5,980 nt of DNA from CAZOGW01 sp964579415. GTDB lineage: Bacteria > Actinomycetota > Acidimicrobiia > Spongiisociales > UBA5794. Both the position numbers and the translations under genes were made by a program. Of this stretch, positions 1-4,841 are shown one piece after another (the first letter of the stretch is position 1; each line of letters begins with the position of its first letter). Location: the NCBI GenBank assembly GCA_964579415.1, contig CAZOGW010000157.1, forward strand, positions 1 through 5,980. Direction: 5' to 3'. A model generated the notes under the pieces. It made no database searches. It was not told the origin of the DNA and saw only the letters and a list, made by a program, of their open reading frames with translations.

Positions 1-197
1 GACCTATGGGACCCTCCGGACCAACCTCACCCTGCGGACCCTGCTCACCCTGCTCACCCTGCGGACCCTGCTCACCCTGCGGACCCTCAGGACCGACCGG
101 GCCCTCCGGACCAACCGGGCCTTCCGGACCGACCGGACCGATGGGACCCTCCGGACCAACCTCACCCTGCGGGCCCTGCTCACCCTGCTCGCCCTGC
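1..197 (-). repeat. 135-bp tandem duplication inside the Gly-X-Y tract
   Basis: Bases 1-62 and 136-197 agree at 59 of 62 positions, with differences at 5/140, 38/173 and 56/191. The offset is 135 bp, exactly 45 codons or 15 triplets. A weaker related block starts at about 226, offset another 90 bp (10 triplets). All offsets keep both reading frame and glycine register, as expected for in-frame expansion by recombination. The first copy is cut by the window edge and may extend further left. Confidence 0.75.
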
Positions 198-811
198 TCG
201 CCTTCGGGGCCCTGCGGACCGACCGGACCGATGGAACCTTGCGGACCGATCTCGCCTTGCGGTCCTTGCTCACCCTCAGGACCTTGAGGCCCCTCACGAC
301 CAGTAGGGCCAACCGGGCCCGCTGGGCCGGTATCACCCTGCGGCCCTTGCTCGCCTTGTGAGCCGGTGGATCCTGTCTCTCCTCGAGGCCCGGCAGTACC
401 GGCAGGACCACGGGTTCCGTCTGCTCCTCGGGCGCCTTCCGGTCCGGGTGGTCCCGCCGGCCCGGCCGGACCGGGCTCGGCTGCGGATTCCGGTGCATCC
501 GGGGGCTGAGAGCAGGGGGCTTCGACCCACACCCCGGGACGTGCCGCGTCGCCGCCGGGCATGACGAGACCCCACTCGCCGGCGATGACACACTGTGCCG
601 TGGACTGGTCGACCGCCGTGGGGCACGACCCGTCCACGGGCAGGACAGCACCGAGGTCGGCGACCAGACAGATCGCGGGTTGGCTGCCCCCGGTGTGGGC
701 GCGCGCCGACACAGGTGATCTCAACCCCGCTGCGGTGGTTCCGAGGACCAACGCGAGTAGAAGGGAGACCACCCACCTGACCACGTGACGCCGTCGGTGG
801 TGAAACGGCAT
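1..811 (-). CDS. Secreted collagen-like Gly-X-Y repeat protein (3' end cut by window edge)
   Basis: Read on the minus strand from ATG at 811, this frame stays open to base 1, so the C-terminus lies outside; about 270 residues are visible. Residues 1-12 are basic (MPFHHRRRH), followed by a hydrophobic core at about 13-30 and signal-peptidase-like sites VSA (34-36) or ARA (36-38), so export is likely. Residues 39-112 form a short non-repetitive domain with cysteines at 48, 63, 74 and 100, which could make two disulfides after export. Glycine occupies every third position from residue 114 to the window edge: 53 triplets without interruption. Early triplets are varied (GPA, GAR, GAD, GTR, GST); later ones are almost only GPE, GPV, GPQ, GEQ and GEV, giving a proline-rich acidic rod with no lysine. 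Such repeats in bacterial proteins form collagen-like trimers, usually at the cell surface; that role is inferred. The start is uncertain: an in-frame ATG at 853 would add 14 residues, and neither has a strong ribosome site. A trimerisation or wall-anchor domain may follow off the left edge. Confidence 0.88.
   Translation of the reverse strand, partial: MPFHHRRRHVVRWVVSLLLALVLGTTAAGLRSPVSARAHTGGSQPAICLVADLGAVLPVDGSCPTAVDQSTAQCVIAGEWGLVMPGGDAARPGVWVEAPCSQPPDAPESAAEPGPAGPAGPPGPEGARGADGTRGPAGTAGPRGETGSTGSQGEQGPQGDTGPAGPVGPTGREGPQGPEGEQGPQGEIGPQGSIGPVGPQGPEGEQGEQGEQGPQGEVGPEGPIGPVGPEGPVGPEGPVGPEGPQGEQGPQGEQGEQGPQGEVGPEGPIG
2..472 (-). repeat. Gly-X-Y collagen-like triplet repeat tract (9-bp period)
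   Basis: Every ninth base on the plus strand begins ACC, GCC or TCC, which is a GGN glycine codon on the minus strand, at 2, 11, 20 and so on up to 470, with no break in phase. X is mostly Pro or Glu; Y is mostly Gln, Glu, Val or Ile. The glycine codons themselves vary, which argues for selection on the protein rather than recent slippage alone. The N-terminal third is compositionally diverse and the rest homogeneous, so the rod probably grew by expansion at its C-terminal side. Confidence 0.92.
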
Positions 812-921
812 CCATCCACGATAGGGAAAAGACCGCCCGGCGACCACATCCATGCGGCGTAACCTGGCATGGAACGACGCGATCTGTAGGGCACTTGCAG
901 GGGACCGAGAAAGGAGTCGAC
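812..921. other. Divergent intergenic region between collagen-like gene and small acidic gene
   Basis: These 110 bp must hold the promoters of both divergently transcribed genes. For the plus-strand gene there is a clear ribosome site (AAGGAG, 911-916) and a weak promoter candidate at 864-892. For the minus-strand gene no convincing -10/-35 pair was found: TATCGT (complement of 818-823) lies too close to the ATG at 811 to leave a normal leader. If the minus-strand gene starts at 853 instead, the region shrinks to 68 bp. Confidence 0.5.
864..892 (+). promoter_or_regulatory. Candidate promoter of the small acidic protein gene
   Basis: CTGGCA (864-869, four of six matches to TTGACA) is followed after 17 bp by TAGGGC (887-892), resembling the TAGGNT -10 boxes of high-GC Gram-positives. 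Initiation near 899 would leave a leader of about 23 nt containing the AAGGAG at 911-916. The last base of the -10 is not T, so this is only a candidate. Confidence 0.3.
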
Positions 922-1419
922 ATGGCGGACGTACGGTCGGAATGGGAGCAGGTCACCGAGAAGCTGTCAGGCCTGGGGTTGAAGCTGAAGCTGCATTTCG
1001 AGCAGGCGGCCAACGAAGGCAGGAAGGAGGACGAGGACAAGGTCAAGGAGAACCTGCGCAAGGTGGGCGACGCCGTCGACCAGACCTTCACCGCCCTCGG
1101 TGCCGCCTCACGCGACGAGGCGGTGCGGGAAGACGTCAAAGATGTCGGCCGTTCCTTCATCGAGGCGCTCGACGCCACCTTCTCCGAGCTTGGCGACAGG
1201 TTCCGCTCCACGGTCAAGCATGACGAGGACAGCGCCGAGGTTGCCGGCGATGAGACCGTGAACCCGGCCGGCGAGGTCGCGGAAGAGGCGGTCGCCGCGA
1301 TCGATGATGCCGCCGAAGGGCCGGTGACACCCGCCGCCGAAGCCGTGGCAGAGGAGTCCGGGGCCACCGACGGGGCCGAATCCGGTGATCCCGGCGACGA
1401 GGAGGGCCAGGCCTTCTAG
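922..1419 (+). CDS. Small charged helical protein with acidic C-terminal tail, unknown function
   Basis: The 165-residue protein is not one I recognise. The ATG at 922 is chosen because AAGGAG ends 5 nt before it; a TTG at 895 in the same frame would precede that site. Residues 1-100 are rich in charged and small residues with heptad-like spacing, suggesting long amphipathic helices or a coiled coil. Two segments look related: V48-G49...TF(55-56)...LG(59-60) and V75-G76...TF(86-87)...LG(90-91), offset by about one helical turn, so the helical part may be an internal duplication. From about residue 101 the chain is an acidic Glu/Asp/Ala/Gly/Pro tail with no aromatic residue before the final Phe, probably disordered. 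There are no cysteines, no signal peptide and no membrane segment, so a soluble cytoplasmic protein is expected. It is divergent from the collagen-like gene and 76 bp ahead of the halogenase-like gene in the same direction. Any functional link to either is conjecture. Confidence 0.82.
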   Translation: MADVRSEWEQVTEKLSGLGLKLKLHFEQAANEGRKEDEDKVKENLRKVGDAVDQTFTALGAASRDEAVREDVKDVGRSFIEALDATFSELGDRFRSTVKHDEDSAEVAGDETVNPAGEVAEEAVAAIDDAAEGPVTPAAEAVAEESGATDGAESGDPGDEEGQAF

Positions 1420-1433
1420 GGACCTCCCGCTGT

Positions 1434-1439
1434 TAGGCT
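1434..1439 (+). promoter_or_regulatory. Candidate -10 box (TAGGCT) upstream of the halogenase-like gene
   Basis: TAGGCT lies 56 bp before the ATG at 1496 and 14 bp after the previous stop codon. TAGGCT/TAGGGT is a common -10 form in actinobacteria. The sequence 17 bp upstream (GCCTTC, overlapping the end of the previous gene) is a poor -35, so an extended -10 or no promoter at all is possible. Confidence 0.35.
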
Positions 1440-1495
1440 CCGAGCCGTTCCAAGGCGTTCCGCACGCCACCGCAAACTCCGGGGGGCGGCTCCAA

Positions 1496-2908
1496 ATGAG
1501 CACCGAGCAAGACATCTCCGACGTCATCGTGATCGGCGGTGGGCCGGCAGGCTCGACCGTCTCCACCCTGCTGGGCCGCTACGGCCACAAGGTGAAGCTG
1601 TTCGAGCGGGAGAAGTTCCCCCGCGACCACGTCGGCGAGTCGCTGCTGCCCTACTGCTACAAGATCTTCGAGGAGCTCGGCGTCGTCGACGAGATGAAGG
1701 CGAAGATGACCCGCAAGCCCGGGGTGCGTTTCATCGACGTCGACGGCGTAGCCCGCACCACCTGGTGTTTCAAAGCGGTGATCAAAGATGACACCTACCT
1801 CTCGTTCCAGGTGCGGCGGGACCGCTTCGACTACATGTTGTTGCGCAATGCCGAGAAGAACGGCGTCCAGGTGGCGGAGGAAACCCGAGTCATGGACGTC
1901 GATCTGGAGCGGTCCGACGGCCTCGTCGAGGTCACCGTGGCCACCCCCGACGGGGAACGCACCAGCCACCTGGCCCGGTTCGTGGTGGACGGCAGCGGCC
2001 GGGACACGGTCCTCGCCAACCGCTTCGGAACCAAGCGCAAGAACATGGCACTCGACCGCACCGCCGTCTCACAGCACTGGATGGACGTCCCCTACGAGGA
2101 CGGGTTCGACGAGGGCCTCATCCAGATCATCTACCTGGGCGGCGAGAAGAAGGGCTGGGTGTGGATGATCCCGGTGGGCGCCAACCGCGTCTCCATCGGC
2201 ACCGTGTTCTCCAGCGACTACTACAAGGGCCAGCGCAAGCGCCTCCTCGACGCCGGCTCCGAGGACTGGAGGTACGACCTCTACCTCGAGGAGCTCAACA
2301 GCGGCCCGTTCGTGCGGAGCCTGATGGCGAACGCCAAGCCGGTCAGCGAGATGCTGGTCAACGGGGACTACTCGTACAAGTCGGACAACAAGTACGGGGC
2401 CAACTACGCCTTGGTGGGCGACGCCCACACCTTCCTCGACCCCGTCTTCTCCAGCGGCGTCTACCTGTCGATGAACACGGCACGCCTGGTGGCCCACGGG
2501 CTTCATCCGTGGCTCGCCGGCGAGGTCGACTCGCCCAAGGCCGACCTCGACGCCGTCTACGGCCACATCGTGGGCGCCTACCAGCTCGTAGAGAAGGCGA
2601 TCCTGTCGTTCTACAACCCGACCGCCATCAACTTCGCCCAGGCGGGAAGCGCCGCCGACCTGCTCCACGAGCAGCACCAGAACGCCCTTGCCAGCATCCA
2701 TTACGTACTCGCCGGCGACTTCTTCGAGCGTTACGAAGAGTACTCCGAGGTCCTCGACCTGCTCGCCAACCCCGACCTGTTCGCCAAGTACAAGAACTTC
2801 GTCCTCGACCGTGAGGGCTACGTCACCACCACCTGTGACCAGAAGTTCGAGCACGCCTACAGCGAGTTCCAACGCGCCGAGGTCGAGCCGGCCCCCGCGG
2901 TCTACTGA
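1496..2908 (+). CDS. FAD-dependent halogenase-like flavoprotein (tryptophan halogenase family)
   Basis: This 470-residue protein carries the marks of flavin-dependent halogenases. It has an N-terminal Rossmann FAD motif (GGGPAG, 14-19), the adenosine-binding Glu37-Arg38, the HVGESLLP segment (45-52) and KPGVRF (74-79), in which Lys74 sits where these enzymes carry the lysine thought to relay hypohalous acid. DGSG follows at 165-168. The family-defining W-x-W-x-I-P reads WVWMIP at 221-226, and GDAHTFLDPVFSSG (308-321) contains FxxPxxSxG. Known members use reduced FAD, oxygen and chloride or bromide to halogenate aromatic, pyrrole or carrier-bound substrates. The closer resemblance here is to the phenol/pyrrole-type enzymes, judged from the KxGxxF spacing. 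The ATG at 1496 was chosen over the upstream in-frame GTG at 1385 because the latter lies inside the previous gene, G6 at 1481-1486 is a suitable ribosome site, and the FAD motif follows at normal distance. No flavin reductase, carrier protein or biosynthetic neighbour is visible, so the substrate is unknown. A related FAD monooxygenase or dehydrogenase without halogenase activity cannot be excluded. Confidence 0.83.
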   Translation: MSTEQDISDVIVIGGGPAGSTVSTLLGRYGHKVKLFEREKFPRDHVGESLLPYCYKIFEELGVVDEMKAKMTRKPGVRFIDVDGVARTTWCFKAVIKDDTYLSFQVRRDRFDYMLLRNAEKNGVQVAEETRVMDVDLERSDGLVEVTVATPDGERTSHLARFVVDGSGRDTVLANRFGTKRKNMALDRTAVSQHWMDVPYEDGFDEGLIQIIYLGGEKKGWVWMIPVGANRVSIGTVFSSDYYKGQRKRLLDAGSEDWRYDLYLEELNSGPFVRSLMANAKPVSEMLVNGDYSYKSDNKYGANYALVGDAHTFLDPVFSSGVYLSMNTARLVAHGLHPWLAGEVDSPKADLDAVYGHIVGAYQLVEKAILSFYNPTAINFAQAGSAADLLHEQHQNALASIHYVLAGDFFERYEEYSEVLDLLANPDLFAKYKNFVLDREGYVTTTCDQKFEHAYSEFQRAEVEPAPAVY

Positions 2909-2930
2909 GCGGAGTGCCGCCGGATGTAGC

Positions 2931-2953
2931 CGCCGCACGTAGTGGTTGCGGTG
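2931..2953 (+). terminator. Weak hairpin after the halogenase-like gene, possible terminator
   Basis: CGCCGCA (2931-2937) can pair with TGCGGTG (2947-2953) as a 7-bp stem with one G-T pair and a 9-nt loop, starting 22 nt after the stop codon. It is followed by a modestly T-rich stretch (GTTCCTTT, 2956-2963) rather than a true T-run. The stem is short and the call is tentative. Confidence 0.25.
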
Positions 2954-2954
2954 A

Positions 2955-3036
2955 CGTTCCTTTGCTCGTATTCGGCATTCAGTATTGACCGAGACTCGAA
3001 GGGCGTGTTCCGACATGGCGCCGAGCGTGTAGAAAG
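2955..3036 (+). promoter_or_regulatory. Relatively AT-rich leader segment, probable promoter region for VOC-MFS
   Basis: The 167-bp gap before the VOC gene contains the most AT-rich patch of the window. It holds TTGACC (2985-2990), a five-of-six match to the -35 consensus, and TAGAAA (3030-3035), a -10-like hexamer. The two are too far apart to be one promoter, and no good partner was found for either at 16-19 bp. A promoter here is likely from context, but its exact position cannot be set. Confidence 0.25.
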
Positions 3037-3075
3037 GGGTCGTAAGCGGGGGGAGAAGCCCGAAGGGAGACCACC

Positions 3076-3465
3076 ATGGCCGATCGAGTTGTGCACTTCG
3101 AGATCCCCTACGACGACGGCGACAGGGCGCGTGCCTTCTACGGAGGCGTCTTCGGCTGGGACCTGCAGGCGTGGGAGGGTGGCGACTACACGATGGTCAG
3201 CACAGGGCCCCGCGACGAAAACGGCATGCCCGCCGAGCCCGGCTTCATCGGTGGCGGCATGTTCAAGCGGGCGGAAGGGCTGACAGCTCCGCTCGTCACG
3301 GTCGCCGTGGGCGACATCGCCGCCGCTCTGGAGCGCATCGAGACCAACGGCGGTGCCACCGTCAGAGCCGGGGAACCCGTCGGCGACATGGGGTTCGCCG
3401 CCTACTTCACCGACACCGAGGGCAACGTCGTGGGCCTGTGGCAGTCCGCCGCAGCCGGCGAGTGA
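3076..3465 (+). CDS. VOC superfamily (glyoxalase/bleomycin-resistance fold) protein
   Basis: At 129 residues this is the usual length for a single-chain VOC protein with two beta-alpha-beta-beta-beta modules. Typical marks are the first strand VVHFEIPYDD (5-14) with His7 at the usual metal-ligand position, the FYGGVFGW helix end (21-28), a second-module strand near TAPLVTVAVGDI, and the closing segment DTEGNVVGLWQ (113-123) with Glu115 as the expected last metal ligand. The start is firm: AGGGAG (3064-3069) precedes the ATG by 6 nt. The family includes glyoxalases, dioxygenases, epimerases and antibiotic-binding proteins, and this sequence does not decide among them. The protein has no signal peptide and should be cytosolic. 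Its TGA stop is shared with the GTG start of the following transporter gene, so both are probably made from one transcript. A role acting on, or sensing, a compound moved by that transporter is inference only. Confidence 0.87.
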   Translation: MADRVVHFEIPYDDGDRARAFYGGVFGWDLQAWEGGDYTMVSTGPRDENGMPAEPGFIGGGMFKRAEGLTAPLVTVAVGDIAAALERIETNGGATVRAGEPVGDMGFAAYFTDTEGNVVGLWQSAAAGE

Positions 3466-4757
3466 CCCAGTCCTCCTCCGACGCCGGCCTGTCCCCCCGA
3501 TCCGGGGGGACAGCCGCGTCACCGGGAGACGGGCACCGACGCACCGTCTTCTACGGCTGGTGGGTCGTGGTGGCGGCAGGAGCGGCAGTCTTCCTCGCCG
3601 CCGGTGTGCGCGCCGCGCCCGGGGTGTTCCTCCTCCCCATCGAAGACGATCTCGCCATCGACCGGTCGATGGTCTCGCTGGCGGTGGCGGTGGGACTCCT
3701 CGTCTACGGCCTGACCGCACCGGTCTCGGGCAAGCTCATCGACCGCGTCGGGGCACGGGTGGTAGCGGTGGGTGGCCTCTTCGTGGTCGGCGTGGCCATG
3801 CTGGCCAGCGCGGCGGCACAGAACGCTCTCCAGCTCACCCTGTTCTTCGGCGTGCTCAGCGGCATCGGGACCGGGCTGCTCGGCTCGGTCCTCGGTGCGG
3901 TGATCGCCAACCGCTGGTTCGTCGCCCGCCGCGGGCTGGTGGTGGGCATCTTCGGGGCGACGGTCTCCGCCGGCCAGTTGGTGTTCCTACCGTGGCTGGC
4001 CGCCCTCACCGCAAGCGTCGGGTGGCGCCAGACGTCGGTGTGGATCGTCCTCGCCGCGCTGGTGCTGGCTCTACCGGTGGCGCTGGTGGTGCGCAACGAT
4101 CCCTCCGACATCGGTGCCGCCCCACTCGGCGGCGTCCTGGCCGCCGCGCCCACGCCACCCGACCGCGGCATCATGCGCGTTGCGGTGCGCCGGGTCGACT
4201 TCTGGCTCCTCGTCGGCACCTTCGGTGTCTGCGGCCTCACCTCCAACGGCATCGTCGGCACCCACTTCATCGCCCACGCCGTGGAGCACGGCTTCACCGA
4301 GACGGTGGCCGCCGGCACCCTGGCGGTGATGGGCCTGTTCAACTTCGCCGGCACCATCGCCTCCGGCTGGCTCACCGACCGATTCGACCCGCGCCGGCTC
4401 CTGCTCTGGTTCTACGGCTTCCGCGGCATCTCGCTGTTCCTGGTACCGGTGATCCACGACCGGCTCGGGCTGGCGGCGTTCGCGGTGCTCTTCGGGCTCG
4501 ACTACATCGCCACGGTGCCTCCCACGGTGGCGCTGGCCGCCGACGCCTTCGGCCGCCAGAACGTGGGCACCGTGTACGGCTGGATCTTCGCCTCGCACCA
4601 GGCGGGGGCGGCGCTGGCGGCCTGGGGAGGCGGCATCATCCGCGAGCAGACGGGGGACTACGCCGTGGCCTTCCTCGCCGCCGGGATGATGGCCGTCCTG
4701 GCCGGCCTCGCCACCATCGCCATCCGCACCGCCCGGACGGTGCCGGAGCCCGCCTGA
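3462..4757 (+). CDS. MFS transporter, monocarboxylate / oxalate-formate antiporter-like
   Basis: The 431-residue protein has about 12 hydrophobic segments and begins with a roughly 28-residue polar tail before FYGWWVV (30-36), a hallmark first-helix entry of the oxalate/formate antiporter and monocarboxylate-type MFS groups. The MFS loop 2-3 motif appears as GKLIDRVGAR (90-99) and its second-half counterpart as GWLTDRFDPRR (302-312), matching the duplicated 6+6 architecture. A cytoplasmic loop at about residues 206-245 joins the halves. The GTG start at 3462 overlaps the VOC stop by 4 bp (GTGA). The frame is also open upstream through the VOC gene, but that part is off-frame shadow. The next in-frame GTG (3567) lies inside the first helix, so 3462 is the sensible start. 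There is no strong Shine-Dalgarno, consistent with translational coupling. A perfect 11-bp inverted repeat spans codons 10-18. The substrate is probably a small organic anion by family resemblance, not proven. Confidence 0.87.
   Translation: MTQSSSDAGLSPRSGGTAASPGDGHRRTVFYGWWVVVAAGAAVFLAAGVRAAPGVFLLPIEDDLAIDRSMVSLAVAVGLLVYGLTAPVSGKLIDRVGARVVAVGGLFVVGVAMLASAAAQNALQLTLFFGVLSGIGTGLLGSVLGAVIANRWFVARRGLVVGIFGATVSAGQLVFLPWLAALTASVGWRQTSVWIVLAALVLALPVALVVRNDPSDIGAAPLGGVLAAAPTPPDRGIMRVAVRRVDFWLLVGTFGVCGLTSNGIVGTHFIAHAVEHGFTETVAAGTLAVMGLFNFAGTIASGWLTDRFDPRRLLLWFYGFRGISLFLVPVIHDRLGLAAFAVLFGLDYIATVPPTVALAADAFGRQNVGTVYGWIFASHQAGAALAAWGGGIIREQTGDYAVAFLAAGMMAVLAGLATIAIRTARTVPEPA
3489..3513 (+). repeat. Perfect 11-bp inverted repeat (strong GC hairpin) in early MFS codons
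   Basis: CTGTCCCCCCG (3489-3499) and CGGGGGGACAG (3503-3513) are exact reverse complements separated by only ATC. The repeat starts 24 nt after the VOC stop and 28 nt after the first base of the MFS start codon. No T-run follows. The encoded residues (about LSPRSGGTA) lie in the polar N-terminal tail, which tolerates composition change. It could act as a GC-rich terminator or attenuator after the VOC gene, as an mRNA structure slowing transporter translation, or as a protein-binding palindrome. The sequence alone does not choose. Confidence 0.8.
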
Positions 4758-4764
4758 GGTGCCA

Positions 4765-4770
4765 TAGGGT
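4765..4770 (+). promoter_or_regulatory. Candidate -10 box (TAGGGT) upstream of the DedA-family gene
   Basis: TAGGGT lies 7 bp after the MFS stop codon and 68 bp before the TTG start at 4839. It matches the actinobacterial TAGGNT type -10. The -35 position falls in the end of the MFS gene and is not convincing. If real, it gives the DedA gene its own transcript with a leader of about 60 nt containing the hairpin at 4793-4816. Confidence 0.35.
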
Positions 4771-4792
4771 CGCCAGGACCGTACAGTTCGCC

Positions 4793-4816
4793 TCGCCACC
4801 GGCGCCGGCGTGGCGA
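4793..4816 (+). promoter_or_regulatory. Leader hairpin upstream of the DedA-family gene
   Basis: TCGCCAC (4793-4799) pairs perfectly with GTGGCGA (4810-4816) around a 10-nt loop, and the segment CCGGCGCCGG (4799-4808) across the loop is itself a palindrome. It ends 7 nt before the G6 ribosome site. TCCC at 4817-4820 could also pair with the last bases of that site (4827-4830). It may modulate translation or end MFS transcription; function is inferred from position only. Confidence 0.4.
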
Positions 4817-4823
4817 TCCCGAC

Positions 4824-4841
4824 GGGGGGACACCCACCTTG
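4824..4841 (+). promoter_or_regulatory. Ribosome site and TTG start of the DedA-family gene
   Basis: GGGGGGA (4824-4830) lies 8 nt before TTG at 4839. No ATG or GTG in the frame near this point gives a better fit, and starting at the first internal ATG (4896) would lose conserved N-terminal length before the ENLFPPLPSE motif. TTG initiation together with a non-canonical G-tract ribosome site suggests moderate translation. Confidence 0.6.

Noticed and set aside
6..287. Plus-strand open frame with Gly-Pro-Ser/Cys repeats
   Set aside because: It is the complement of the GGN-CCN triplets, which also reads as Gly/Pro. It has no ribosome site and fewer regular glycines than the minus strand.
1..300. 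Short spaced repeats resembling a CRISPR array or minisatellite
   Set aside because: Period is 9 bp with codon-level variation and no constant repeat/spacer structure; explained by collagen-like coding.
4..651. 215-residue open frame on the minus strand, Arg/Ser/Val-rich
   Set aside because: It is a shifted reading of the Gly-X-Y repeat; the frame ending at 811 has a signal peptide and perfect glycine periodicity, this one has neither.
333..1367. 344-residue minus-strand frame across the divergent region
   Set aside because: Composition is low-complexity Ser/Ala/Arg, it is antisense to the acidic gene and overlaps the collagen-like gene in another frame; no domain seen.
1385..1495. 37-residue upstream extension of the halogenase-like gene from GTG at 1385
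   Set aside because: It overlaps the previous gene's end, has no ribosome site, and would displace the FAD motif from its usual near-N-terminal position.
2069..3016. 315-residue minus-strand frame opposite the halogenase-like gene
   Set aside because: Typical high-GC antisense shadow, rich in Val/Gly/Leu/Glu without recognisable motifs; the plus strand carries clear enzyme motifs.
3171..3461. Upstream extension of the MFS frame through the VOC gene
   Set aside because: The translated stretch is Arg/His-rich out-of-frame VOC sequence; the GTG at 3462 gives a normal MFS N-terminus.
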